This document shows positions 10,473 to 20,155 of a stretch of DNA of 64,000 nt, piece after piece. A model generated the notes under the pieces. It was not told the origin of the DNA. It saw nothing but the letters and a program-made list of their open reading frames with translations, and did no database searches. This DNA comes from Dehalococcoidia bacterium (lineage in GTDB: Bacteria; Chloroflexota; Dehalococcoidia; Dehalococcoidales; UBA2162). The stretch is taken from NCBI GenBank assembly GCA_011191975.1, contig DUFA01000117.1, forward strand, positions 1-64,000. The letters run 5' to 3'. Both the position numbers and the translations under genes were made by a program. Positions within the stretch are counted from its first letter, which is position 1, and each line of letters starts with the position of its first letter.

Positions 10473-10518
10473 TCCGTAGCCGGTTTTTTATTTGGTTGCC
10501 GTAATTCCTATTATCCCG

Positions 10519-10545
10519 CTCATCCTGAGCCTGTCGAAGGATGAG
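10519..10545. repeat. REP-like element, unit A (ctcatcctgagcctgtcgaaggatgag)
   Basis: Same 27-mer occurs as reverse complement at 49419-49445. Confidence 0.85.
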
Positions 10546-10561
10546 CTTGCCGAATGACGCC

Positions 10562-10589
10562 GTTGTGGTTCGACAGACTCACCACGAAC
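10562..10589. repeat. REP-like element, unit B (gttgtggttcgacagactcaccacgaac)
   Basis: Imperfect palindrome; related to 49466-49496. Confidence 0.75.
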
Positions 10590-10617
10590 GGCTTGGTTAT
10601 CCCACTTATTTGAGAAA

Positions 10618-11091
10618 CTAGGTAGTACCTTTAGCCGGACTCCCGCGACGAAGAATCAGGACAACGACCAGAAGTATTATCAATACGAGACTGCCGATAG
10701 ATGTACCGATAAGCCGCCAGTCGACTTTAAAACTAGCGGCTATGGTTTTATTGCAGTCTATAACGACAAAAACCGGATTATCCATGGTCGTGAGTTGTTT
10801 TCCCCAGCCATTAAATGTGTACCCAAAAGAAGGGATCGCCTCAACGGTAACGACAGTTCCCTGGCTGTAACTTTTTGTAAATGGGAAAGACCAAGGTTCG
10901 GTAAGATCGATCTTCACGGTGCCACCGCCGGTGCTGACATCCACGGTCAGACTGAAAGAATCCCCTGCTCAGCCTGCTTTTGCAGGTTCCGGGATGGTTA
11001 TAGTAACAGCCACTAGTACCAAAATGGGTGCTATGGCTAGTACTGAAAGAATCTTGATGATTTTACTAACGATTCTAGTTTGATTATACAT
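10618..11091 (-). pseudogene. Secreted, membrane-anchored Bacterial_repeat-type protein with one in-frame TGA (10969-10971)
   Basis: Continuous frame from ATG 11091: MYNQTRIVSKIIKILSVLAIAPILVLVAVTITIPEPAKAG*AGDSFSLTVDVSTGGGTVKIDL...SFGYTFNGWG... plus C-terminal TM. Confidence 0.7.
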
Positions 11092-11097
11092 ACTAAG

Positions 11098-11313
11098 TTA
11101 TCTCTTAAATAGTTTTTTCCACCAGGGTATGTTATCATCGAATCCCTGTATGACGAAAGTGTGTTCACATTTACCACAACGCCACGTTCGGTATTGTTTG
11201 TTATAATATGTGTTTGAACTTCCACAACGAGGGCAGGTGGACCTGATTTTCTTTGCCGTTTCTTTGTCCATCTGGTCCCAGTATTCGTCATGCCAGCCGG
11301 GACGTCCGGGCAT
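11098..11313 (-). CDS. Small zinc-ribbon protein
   Basis: CPRCGSSNTYYNKQYRTWRCGKCEHTF. Confidence 0.7.
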   Translation of the reverse strand: MPGRPGWHDEYWDQMDKETAKKIRSTCPRCGSSNTYYNKQYRTWRCGKCEHTFVIQGFDDNIPWWKKLFKR

Positions 11314-11376
11314 TGCATCCTCCTGGTAGATTATGAATTCATTATAACATTAATTATAAATGTCGTAATTACATTC

Positions 11377-12399
11377 TTACATATGAAGTTCTATGATATC
11401 ACCATCCTGAAGGACATGATCTCTCTTTGCCATTACACCGTCATGCTTGCCTGATCCCCAGATACGGGCAAATTTAAGATTGGCGGCAAAATCCTTGTGG
11501 ACTTCTGTCGCGGCATCCGACAGTGCGCTGCCTATCGGAAGTACGATTGGATCGTCCAAATCAGGTTTTTGGCCGGGTGTTTTGGTGTAAACACGGATAA
11601 TCTCCAGGAGTTGGAATATAGCGCGTTTCAATTCTTCCAGACCTGTTCCCCTGGCTACCGAAATAGCCTGTAACGGAAAATCGTTGCGATACAATTCGTC
11701 CAGCACCTCGTAATTTTCACTAGCTCCTTCTATATCTATCTTATTTCCGATTATCAGCGCTTTTTTATTATGTCTGATTATTTCTTCTTCGTTACTTTGA
11801 CCTACTGGTTTCCCAATACCTATACGCATACCGGACAATTCGGTGGTAACGGTTTCCATCTGGGAAAGCGGATCTTCCGAGAGGTCTATCACTATGAGTA
11901 GGGCATCCGCTCTGACAAGGTTGGGCGGGAGAAGAGCAAGAGTAGATCCGGACACCAGTGGAGGAGTATCAAGTAACTGGATCTGGATATTCTCAAATTC
12001 CATCATTCCGGGAATTATTGTATAAGTTGCGAACGGATATTCTGCAACTGTGGGTGAAGCGTTTGTCAGAGCGTTGACAATACTTGACTTACCCGAATTC
12101 GGTGTGCCGATAACAGGAACCTGGGCGGCGCCTTCTTTCTGAACCGTCATCGCCGCTCTCTGGATTGCCGCTTTTTTCCCACCAGACTGCATGAGTTTGG
12201 CAATTTTCCGTCTGAGGTCTGCTTTCAGGTGGTCGGTACCCTTATGCTTTGGCATAATAGCCAGCATTTCTTCAAGCGCGGCAATTTTATCAGGGGCGGT
12301 TTTCGCCTCGCGGTAGCGTTTTTCGGCATCGAAATAATGCGGGGGCAGGTTGGTCGGCATCTTTCTGATTAAACTCCGCTTAATTTCTTTACTTCTCAA
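11377..12399 (-). CDS. DRG/Obg-like GTPase with C-terminal TGS-like domain
   Basis: G1 GTPNSGKSS, DTPP (G3), GNKID (G4); C-terminal DHVLQDGDIIELH typical of TGS. Confidence 0.85.
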   Translation of the reverse strand: MRSKEIKRSLIRKMPTNLPPHYFDAEKRYREAKTAPDKIAALEEMLAIMPKHKGTDHLKADLRRKIAKLMQSGGKKAAIQRAAMTVQKEGAAQVPVIGTPNSGKSSIVNALTNASPTVAEYPFATYTIIPGMMEFENIQIQLLDTPPLVSGSTLALLPPNLVRADALLIVIDLSEDPLSQMETVTTELSGMRIGIGKPVGQSNEEEIIRHNKKALIIGNKIDIEGASENYEVLDELYRNDFPLQAISVARGTGLEELKRAIFQLLEIIRVYTKTPGQKPDLDDPIVLPIGSALSDAATEVHKDFAANLKFARIWGSGKHDGVMAKRDHVLQDGDIIELHM

Positions 12400-12502
12400 T
12401 TATACATTATCGCCTCTGTTTTAATGAATCCTGTGCTGAACCTTTTACCGCCGGGATACTTTTATTGTGCCAATTAGCCTGGGGTGATACTATGAAAGAG
12501 AG

Positions 12503-13075
12503 ATGAAAAAGAAACTGAAGAAGACACTTTCAGAGAGAGACAGGCTCGAGATCGAAGATAATTCGCTGATATCGGCTGCTGTATTAATACCGCTGCTGGA
12601 ACAAGATGGTGAGTACCATCTGCTGTTCACCAAGCGGACAGATACATTGAGGGATCACAGGGGACAGGTATCTTTTCCCGGGGGAAGATGTGAGAAGGAT
12701 GATACGACACCACTGGACACCGCTTTAAGAGAGTCTTATGAAGAAATAGGGCTTTGTTCCGATACGGTTGAGATTCTAGGAGCACTCGATGACAGACCGA
12801 CCATGCATACCAATTACCTGATCACGCCGTATGTCGGCGTAATACCTTGGCCGTGCGAATTGAACATCGATCCGGTAGAGGTCGACGAGGTATTCACGGT
12901 TCCTGTTTCTATTCTCATAAACAAAGACACCTTGCGACAGGAAGATGATCCTGCGAATGACGGCACAAGCGAGGGCTATTTCTACTATTGTGATAACCGC
13001 ATAATCTGGGGGGCGACCGCCCGGATTATCACTCAGTTCCTGGATTTATGGTCGAGGGCGGCGAACAAAGACTAA
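12503..13075 (+). CDS. NUDIX hydrolase, CoA pyrophosphatase-like
   Basis: RGQVSFPGGRCEKDDTTPLDTALRESYEEIGL. Confidence 0.9.
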   Translation: MKKKLKKTLSERDRLEIEDNSLISAAVLIPLLEQDGEYHLLFTKRTDTLRDHRGQVSFPGGRCEKDDTTPLDTALRESYEEIGLCSDTVEILGALDDRPTMHTNYLITPYVGVIPWPCELNIDPVEVDEVFTVPVSILINKDTLRQEDDPANDGTSEGYFYYCDNRIIWGATARIITQFLDLWSRAANKD

Positions 13076-13182
13076 TACACATTTCCCGAATAAGCCTGCT
13101 TCCTCTTGATTGTTCACGCGTTTCACAGTATCCTTTTAAGTGCATCATTTGTGATAGAATATCCTTCTTAAAGAGTATTCAA

Positions 13183-14250
13183 ATGAAAGCTGCTGTAATC
13201 ATGGATATGTATGGTTGCCCGAACCGGTGCCGGCATTGCTGGCTGAGACATGACAGGAATGCGAATACACCGGTGGAAGAGTTTACCTGGCTGGCCGAAC
13301 AGTTCAAAGAATACGAAAGGGATGGAAAACCTTTCTTCGAAGAACTTATATTCAATACCTGGTACCGGGAACCTGATTACCCGGATAATTACCGGGAATT
13401 ATGGGAGCTTGAGAACCGGTTGAGCACCGGTAAGGTCCCCCGATTTGAACTGGCGAGTGTCTGGCGATTAATCAGGGACAAGGAATATGCCCCCTGGCTG
13501 AAAGAACTGGGAGTTGAGATCGTCCAGTTATCCCTTTTCGGCACCGAGAAGAATACGGATTATTTCAGGGGAAGAAAAGGTGCCTACAGGGAGCATATGC
13601 AGGCGATCGATATCCTGCTTGAAAACGGAATAATTCCCAGGATACAGATATTCCCGTTTTCGACGACTATCGATGATATTAGCAGGCTGTACCAGGTCCT
13701 CAAGGATATCAGGCTCGAAGAAAAGGTAAATGATATGGGAAAGGAATTTCCCTGTTTTCTGAACACGACGGGTCCGATCGGAGCCGGTTTCGACCTGGAG
13801 GATATCAGGTTCAGAAGAAGTGATATACCAAAACTACCGGAGTACCTTATCGAGAAAACAATGAAGCATTTTAGAACCGAGAGTACGGATACGCTTTGGA
13901 AAACGGAATCCGAACTGCTGCCTGAACTTCTCGATGAAAACAGTCCTCTGAACGAAGAATCTGAAATTCTTGCTTTCATGGTAGATGGGGACTTTAATGT
14001 CTATCCTAACTTTGGTGAAATTGCCGAATGGTGGTGCCTGGGAAATGTAAGGGTAGACGGAGTGGGGAGAATTATCGATAATTTTATCAGCCGGAACAGT
14101 CCGGGAATGAAAATGAATTTCGAGATTCCGGTCAGTTACTTCGCTAGGAAATACGGAAAACAGGATAATGAACGACTCTGGGCAAAGGTCGACCTTGTCC
14201 AGAAATGGCATAGACTTGAGGCGATGAATAACAGGGAAGTGTATTCGTAG
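13183..14250 (+). CDS. Radical SAM protein
   Basis: CPNRCRHCW (CX3CX2C); start chosen at 13183 inside ORF 13048-14250. Confidence 0.82.
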   Translation: MKAAVIMDMYGCPNRCRHCWLRHDRNANTPVEEFTWLAEQFKEYERDGKPFFEELIFNTWYREPDYPDNYRELWELENRLSTGKVPRFELASVWRLIRDKEYAPWLKELGVEIVQLSLFGTEKNTDYFRGRKGAYREHMQAIDILLENGIIPRIQIFPFSTTIDDISRLYQVLKDIRLEEKVNDMGKEFPCFLNTTGPIGAGFDLEDIRFRRSDIPKLPEYLIEKTMKHFRTESTDTLWKTESELLPELLDENSPLNEESEILAFMVDGDFNVYPNFGEIAEWWCLGNVRVDGVGRIIDNFISRNSPGMKMNFEIPVSYFARKYGKQDNERLWAKVDLVQKWHRLEAMNNREVYS

Positions 14251-14293
14251 TTTTTTCGGTATTTTTCGTATACACTATACTGAAACTCACGTA

Positions 14294-14322
14294 TTGACAT
14301 CCGCGTTAACCCGATATATAAT
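14294..14322 (+). promoter_or_regulatory. Consensus sigma-70-type promoter upstream of cob(I)alamin adenosyltransferase
   Basis: TTGACA (14294-14299), 17 nt, TATAAT (14317-14322). Confidence 0.75.
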
Positions 14323-14394
14323 ATCAAGTATAATTGATAATACACAAGTAAAATAGATTTAATTGATACAGCTTTATTACCAGTACGAGGACAT

Positions 14395-14964
14395 ATGACA
14401 GAGAAATCGATCCGAAAAACTGATGAAGAAGAATCCGGAAAAGATCGTGGCCTGGTATTGATCAATACCGGAAAAGGCAAGGGGAAAACCACTGCCGCGA
14501 TGGGATTGATGCTGCGTGCATGGGGACATGACAAGAAGGTAATAATGCTTCAGTTTGTGAAGAATACCAAGGCGAATTTTGGCGAACATCGTGCTGCCAG
14601 GCGGATAGGTCTGGAAATAATTGCCGGCGGCGCCGGATTTGTCGTGCCCGGAGTTACCGGCGATGTAGAAAAAAGTATCCGATTGTCGAGAGAATTGTGG
14701 AGTCGGGCGGCACAAATTATCGCTTCCGGCGAGTATGATGTGGTCGTCTTGGATGAGTTGAGCTATCCATTAAAATATGAATGGCTCGATGTGCAGGAAG
14801 TTATCAGCGTATTGAGAAACAGACCGGATAATGAGCATGTGGTGATCACGGGGCGGGACATGCCCGACGAACTAATCGAGTTTGCCGATATGGTAACCGA
14901 GTTTACCGAGATCAAGCATCATTTTAACGACGGCATCGAAGCTCAACCGGGAATAGAATTTTAA
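14395..14964 (+). CDS. cobO: Cob(I)yrinic acid a,c-diamide adenosyltransferase
   Basis: GKGKGKTTAAMGLMLRAWGHDKKVIMLQFVK. Confidence 0.92.
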   Translation: MTEKSIRKTDEEESGKDRGLVLINTGKGKGKTTAAMGLMLRAWGHDKKVIMLQFVKNTKANFGEHRAARRIGLEIIAGGAGFVVPGVTGDVEKSIRLSRELWSRAAQIIASGEYDVVVLDELSYPLKYEWLDVQEVISVLRNRPDNEHVVITGRDMPDELIEFADMVTEFTEIKHHFNDGIEAQPGIEF

Positions 14965-14995
14965 TAACTGGCGTTCACTCATTCCATTCACCTCG

Positions 14996-15026
14996 CTTCC
15001 CTTCCCGGGTCGATCGGGAAGGGAAG
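14996..15026. terminator. Perfect 12-bp inverted repeat (hairpin) after cobO
   Basis: cttcccttcccg-ggtcgat-cgggaagggaag; no T-tract. Confidence 0.5.
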
Positions 15027-15153
15027 ATATGGGGTGACGGTGACCTATCCTCCATGGCGATCAGATACCAAGACTCATTGTTGCTAGTACTCCACAATTG
15101 CTATAATGAGAGAAAATCTACCAGACTTGTAGTTCAGTCAAGCGTGGTGAATT

Positions 15154-15936
15154 ATGATCGAAGTATTGCGCAATAAAAACCTGACGACCAAGTTCCAGAT
15201 TCTCGCCGAAATAGCGGACAGAGGACCTGAGATACAGCAGAGAGAAATCGCCAGAAAACTCGATATCACTCCCCAGGCGGTATCTGACTATATCGCCCAG
15301 CTTATCAAAGAAGACATGCTTATATCGAGAGGTCGTTCGAGTTACAAGGTTACCAACGAAGGTATAAACTGGGTAATCAAGGAATTGAAAGAACTGAACA
15401 ATTACAGTATCTCGATACAACGAGCTGTGAACAGTATATCCGTCAGTGCCGCGATAGCGGCCGACGACCTGAATAAAGACCAGCAGGTCGGGCTCAGGAT
15501 GAAGGACGGATTATTATTTGCCACTACTGATACCGATGCGAGTGCCACAGGTATTGCGACCACTGCTGCCAAGGCAGGGGATGATATCGGGATATCGGAT
15601 ATCAGGGGAATAGTGTCTCTAGAGATAGGTAAAGTAGTGATCGCGATAGTTCCGGGAATCGAGAAGGGCGGTTCCGGAAAAGTGAATTACGATGCGTTAA
15701 ACAGGCATATCAAGGGAAGCCAGTTCATAGTTTCGATGGGGCTGGAATCTTATGCCGCTCTGAACAAAGCCGGCGTGAATTTTCACCAGTTCGGCGCGAT
15801 CGAAGCGGCGATCGAGGCGGCGAAGTGCGGACTTAAACCGCTTGTCGTCTGTGTTGAGAATGAAGCATCCAGGCTTATATCAAGACTGGAACAGGAACGT
15901 ATTAACTACGAATTGAAAGAAGTTACAAAGAAATAG
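15154..15936 (+). CDS. Winged-helix transcriptional regulator, archaeal-like domain architecture
   Basis: N-terminal wHTH QREIARKLDITPQAVSDYIAQLIKEDMLI; C-terminal conserved domain of unknown function. Confidence 0.7.
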   Translation: MIEVLRNKNLTTKFQILAEIADRGPEIQQREIARKLDITPQAVSDYIAQLIKEDMLISRGRSSYKVTNEGINWVIKELKELNNYSISIQRAVNSISVSAAIAADDLNKDQQVGLRMKDGLLFATTDTDASATGIATTAAKAGDDIGISDIRGIVSLEIGKVVIAIVPGIEKGGSGKVNYDALNRHIKGSQFIVSMGLESYAALNKAGVNFHQFGAIEAAIEAAKCGLKPLVVCVENEASRLISRLEQERINYELKEVTKK

Positions 15937-16014
15937 CCGTCTGTTCTAAACCTGACTCATACCGAAAAGCAACGGGACACGATTCATTGCGGCTACTGTC
16001 AAGGAACATCCGTT

Positions 16015-16950
16015 ATGCTTGAATATCTTTACATTTTACCCCTGGCGCTGGTGATCGACCTGGCAGCAGGAGAATATCCTGATTTTCTTCATCCGGTAAC
16101 CTGGATAGGAAATGTTATTTCATTCCTGTTGAAAGCAGCCCCAAGGAAAGGATCGATGCTGCAGTTTATTTACGGCGTATTGATAGTTGTTTTTACGGCT
16201 GCTTTATTTTCTGTCCCCGTGGTCTTCCTGCTTCTTTACCTCAGGGACTGGTCGACCATTGCTTTTATCATCGTTACCGCGCTGCTCTTGAAATCCACAT
16301 TCTCAGTCAGAATCCTGTACAAGCTGGCTACCAACGTAAAACGACTCATTGATGCAGGTAACCTACCAGCTGCAAGGAAAGAGACGTCATACCTGGTAAG
16401 TCGCGATACAACCAGGCTGAACCAGGAACAGATAACATCGGCTATCGTCGAAATGGAGACCGAGAGTATAACAGACAGCCTGGTGGCGCCATTATTCTAC
16501 TGGCTGATTTTCGGTGTACCGGGTGCAATTGCGTATCGCGTGATAAACACGTTCGATTCGCGAATAGGGTATCACGGGCAATATGAATATACAGGAAAAT
16601 TCGCGGCACGACTGGATGACATCCTGAATTTTATTCCGGCACGTTTAGCGGGACTGCTTCTCGTGGTGGCTGCCTATATTTCGAGGAAAAACGGAAGGAA
16701 AGCCTGGAGGACCCTGGTAAGCGACCATAATAAAACAGCGAGTCCGAATGCCGGATGGACGATGTCAGCAGCAGCCGGAGCCATGGATATACGACTTGAA
16801 AAACCGGGTCATTACAGACTGGGACATACAGGCAGAGAACCTGATTCGGCATCGATATCCGGTGGTTTACAGCTTGTAATAGTAACATGCCTGTTGTGGA
16901 GTTGCATCTGCATTGGGATAATTGGAGTACGATATGCCCTTGCAGCCTAG
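16015..16950 (+). CDS. cbiB: Adenosylcobinamide-phosphate synthase
   Basis: HPVTWIGNVI; SYLVSRDT; DSLVAPLFYWLIFGVPGAIAYRVINTFDSRIGY; SPNAGWTMSAAAGAM. Confidence 0.92.
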   Translation: MLEYLYILPLALVIDLAAGEYPDFLHPVTWIGNVISFLLKAAPRKGSMLQFIYGVLIVVFTAALFSVPVVFLLLYLRDWSTIAFIIVTALLLKSTFSVRILYKLATNVKRLIDAGNLPAARKETSYLVSRDTTRLNQEQITSAIVEMETESITDSLVAPLFYWLIFGVPGAIAYRVINTFDSRIGYHGQYEYTGKFAARLDDILNFIPARLAGLLLVVAAYISRKNGRKAWRTLVSDHNKTASPNAGWTMSAAAGAMDIRLEKPGHYRLGHTGREPDSASISGGLQLVIVTCLLWSCICIGIIGVRYALAA

Positions 16951-18028
16951 AAAAGCCGTTTCGAATCTTAAGGCGGGAATTCACGGCGGGTTCGATCAAG
17001 GGGAACTGGAAACGCTTAGAATACGACCCGATGAGATAATCGATTTCAGTGTGAGTACCAATCCCGCGGGAACGCCGGCCGGAATGTTGCGACAGGTTTC
17101 GGTCAAGGATTTATCAAGGTACCCCGATTCACAATCTACCCTTTTGAGGAGAGAGATCGCCCGTATTAACGGAGTTTCTGAGAGTAACGTGCTTGTATCC
17201 AGCGGTTGAACCGAGATAATCCGCCTGGCGGTGACAGCGTATCTTAAAGAAAAAGACAGTGTACTGCTGGTAGAGCCAACATATGGTGAATATCGTTTAT
17301 CCTGCGAGATCGCAGATGCCGAAGTTATATCATTTCTCACATCGGCAAAAGACGATTTCAGACCGGATATAAGTGCATTGACAAATCAGATCAAGAGTGA
17401 GAAACCTAAGATACTATTTCTGTGTAATCCGAATAATCCGACGGGCTACTACCTGAAAAGAAATGAGTTCGAGAAAATACTCTCAGCAGCATCAGAATCG
17501 CTGGTAGTCCTTGATGAAGCGTATATTTCCTTTGTGGACAAGGCCTGGAAATCTGAAGGATATATCGACCGAAATAATCTGCTTATACTGCGGTCCATGA
17601 CCAAGGATTATGCCCTTGCCGGACTGCGTCTCGGGTATGCTATTTCAAGAGAAGAGATAATCGACGTGTTGAGTCGGGTTTGTCCACCGTGGAACGTAAA
17701 TGTGATAGCGCAGAAGGCCGGCGTTACGGCTTTAAAGAGTAAGGAATATCTCGAAAAGAGCCGGAAGTCAGTATTCAGGGAGAAACGATACCTTGAGTCC
17801 AGCCTGGAAAAGTTGGGATTTCTCTGCGTTCTCTCCGAGGCTAATTATTTCCTGGTGAAGGTTAACAAAGCTGCCGAATTAAGAAAACAACTTTTAATTA
17901 GCAAGAGAATACTCATCAGAGACTGCACTTCGTTCGGTTTACCGGAGTACATACGTATTGCTCCTCGTTCTCATAAAGAAAACCGAAGGCTGATAGCCGC
18001 AATAAAGGAACTTGTTGATGATAAGTAA
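16934..18028 (+). pseudogene. cobD: Histidinol-phosphate aminotransferase/L-threonine-O-3-phosphate decarboxylase (CobD-type) with in-frame TGA at 17207-17209
   Basis: ORFs 16922-17209 and 17231-18028 share one frame; HGG, CNPNNPTGYY, DEAYISF, RSMTKDYALAGLRLGY on either side of the TGA. Confidence 0.85.
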
Positions 18029-19550
18029 GGAAAATAAAGCAAAGGTAGTAATGGTGCAGGGGACTGCTTCTTCAGCAGGGAAAAGTATACTGGTAACTGC
18101 GTTGTGCCGCATTCTAAAACAGGATGGATATAAGGTTGCACCGTTTAAATCACAGAATATGTCACTGAATTCTTTCGTCACCAGGGAAGGCGGTGAGATC
18201 GGGCGTGCCCAGGTAGTCCAGGCTGAAGCCGCGGGAATAGAGCCGACAGTCGATATGAATCCTATACTCCTGAAACCGGAAGCCGACAGCAAGTCACAGG
18301 TTATTGTTATGGGTAAGGTGATGAATACCCTCCAGACCAGGAAATACTATGAACGTAAATCCGACCTGCTGAGAATAGCCTCGGAAGCGCTGGATCGTCT
18401 CAGGTCTGCTTATGACGTGGTGGTTATCGAGGGAGCCGGAAGCGCCGCTGAGATAAATCTTAAGGACAGGGAAATCGTCAACATGCGGATAGCAAAGCTG
18501 GCGAATTCACCGGTACTGCTTGTCGGCGATATCGACAGGGGAGGAATATTTGCGTCTCTTATCGGTACCGTTGATTTGCTAGAACCTGACGAGAGGAAAT
18601 TGGTCAAAGGCCTGGTAATCAATAAATTCAGGGGAGACATTTCTCTGTTTGAGTCGGGCATCAGGTTCATCGAGGAAAGATCAGGTATACCTTGTGCCGG
18701 TGTTATCCCGTATTTCCGTGATATCGCTATAGCTCAGGAAGACTCGGTTTACCTGGATGAGAGACCAGATAACGGGACGAATGCAAATCTCGATATAGTG
18801 GTGATCAGATTACCGCACATATCGAACTACGATGACTTCGATCCACTGGAGAGAGAAGGCTGTGGCGTACGTTATATCACGAATCGTAGAAAACTGGGGA
18901 ATCCGCAGTTGATTATTATACCTGGCAGTAAGAGCACTGTTGCGGACCTTCATTTCCTGAGGGATACAGGACTGGCTGATGAAATTATCCGGTTGAATCA
19001 TAGCGGTACTCCGGTAATGGGGATATGCGGAGGATACCAGATGCTGGGCAGGCGACTGGAAGATCCCTGTGGAGTTGAATCATCAGAAGGTTCGATCCAG
19101 GGCCTGCAACTCCTAGACGTGGTGACTGTTTTCAACCGGGGAAAAACCACCACCCAGGTAAAGGGAAGGGTGAGTAATGGCAGGGGCATATTATCTGAAG
19201 CTAATGGAAGAGAGATAGAAGGCTATGAAATTCATATGGGCGAATCCGTCGAAAATAATGAGGAGAGTCCTTTCTTAATACTGCAGACGCCAGGAGGAAA
19301 AGCTGCCTATACCGATGGAGCTATAAACAGTCAAGGTACTGTCCTGGGTACGTATATACACGGTATTTTTAACAAAGACGGTTTCAGGGTTGGTTTTCTG
19401 GGTTCACTGCGGAAATACCATCGGATGCCGGTGCACGAAGCATACAATGTCGAAGAAAAGGAAAAAGAGTATGACAAACTGGCTGACCTGGTACGCGGCA
19501 GTCTTGATATGCAGTTAGTGTACCGGATAATCGACGAAGGTATCCGGTAA
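18018..19550 (+). CDS. cobQ: Cobyric acid synthase
   Basis: MVQGTASSAGKSILVTALCRI, FKSQNMSLNS, GDIDRGGIFAS, glutamine-amidotransferase domain PVMGICGGYQMLG. Confidence 0.94.
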   Translation: MISKENKAKVVMVQGTASSAGKSILVTALCRILKQDGYKVAPFKSQNMSLNSFVTREGGEIGRAQVVQAEAAGIEPTVDMNPILLKPEADSKSQVIVMGKVMNTLQTRKYYERKSDLLRIASEALDRLRSAYDVVVIEGAGSAAEINLKDREIVNMRIAKLANSPVLLVGDIDRGGIFASLIGTVDLLEPDERKLVKGLVINKFRGDISLFESGIRFIEERSGIPCAGVIPYFRDIAIAQEDSVYLDERPDNGTNANLDIVVIRLPHISNYDDFDPLEREGCGVRYITNRRKLGNPQLIIIPGSKSTVADLHFLRDTGLADEIIRLNHSGTPVMGICGGYQMLGRRLEDPCGVESSEGSIQGLQLLDVVTVFNRGKTTTQVKGRVSNGRGILSEANGREIEGYEIHMGESVENNEESPFLILQTPGGKAAYTDGAINSQGTVLGTYIHGIFNKDGFRVGFLGSLRKYHRMPVHEAYNVEEKEKEYDKLADLVRGSLDMQLVYRIIDEGIR

Positions 19551-19651
19551 AATACGTTTCCCCAGTGATCGATTTAGACGTATACGAAATTGCGTTAGCG
19601 TGCTGTAAAAACCTATAATAAAATCAGTACGGTTGTGGAAAGGTATATATC

Positions 19652-20155
19652 ATGAGTCATCTCGAGCACAAGGAACTATCGCCAAAGGCAATAACCTGCA
19701 ACGTCCTGATAATATCCGACAGCAGAACGGAAAAAACGGATGAATCCGGGAAGTACCTGGTCGAAAACCTGAAGGGTTGCGGTCATACGGTAGTTGATTT
19801 CGCATTTCTGAAGAACGATCAGGAAGCGATAAAGAACAAGCTAAAAGAATACCTGGCTCAGGAAGAGTTGCAGGTAATCATTACCAGCGGAGGAACGGGT
19901 GTCAGTATGCGTGACGTCACGGTAGAAACAGTGACACCAATGCTGGATAAGATGCTGGACGGATTCGGCGAACTGTTCCGGACGTTGTCTTACACGGAGA
20001 TAGGCACCGCCAGTATTATGAGCAGGGCGATAGCAGGAGTAATCAGCGGAAAGGTAATAGTATGTGTTCCGGGATCACTCGCAGCGGTCAAGTTGGCTTT
20101 GGATAAAATTATTCTACCCGAAATCGGGCATATGGTCAGGGAGGCTACAAGATGA
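19652..20155 (+). CDS. MoaB/MogA family molybdenum cofactor protein
   Basis: ITSGGTGVSMRDVTVETV. Confidence 0.92.
   Translation: MSHLEHKELSPKAITCNVLIISDSRTEKTDESGKYLVENLKGCGHTVVDFAFLKNDQEAIKNKLKEYLAQEELQVIITSGGTGVSMRDVTVETVTPMLDKMLDGFGELFRTLSYTEIGTASIMSRAIAGVISGKVIVCVPGSLAAVKLALDKIILPEIGHMVREATR

Noticed and set aside
11037-11318. 93-aa minus-strand ORF
   Set aside because: Out-of-frame overlap of the better supported 71-aa zinc-ribbon ORF
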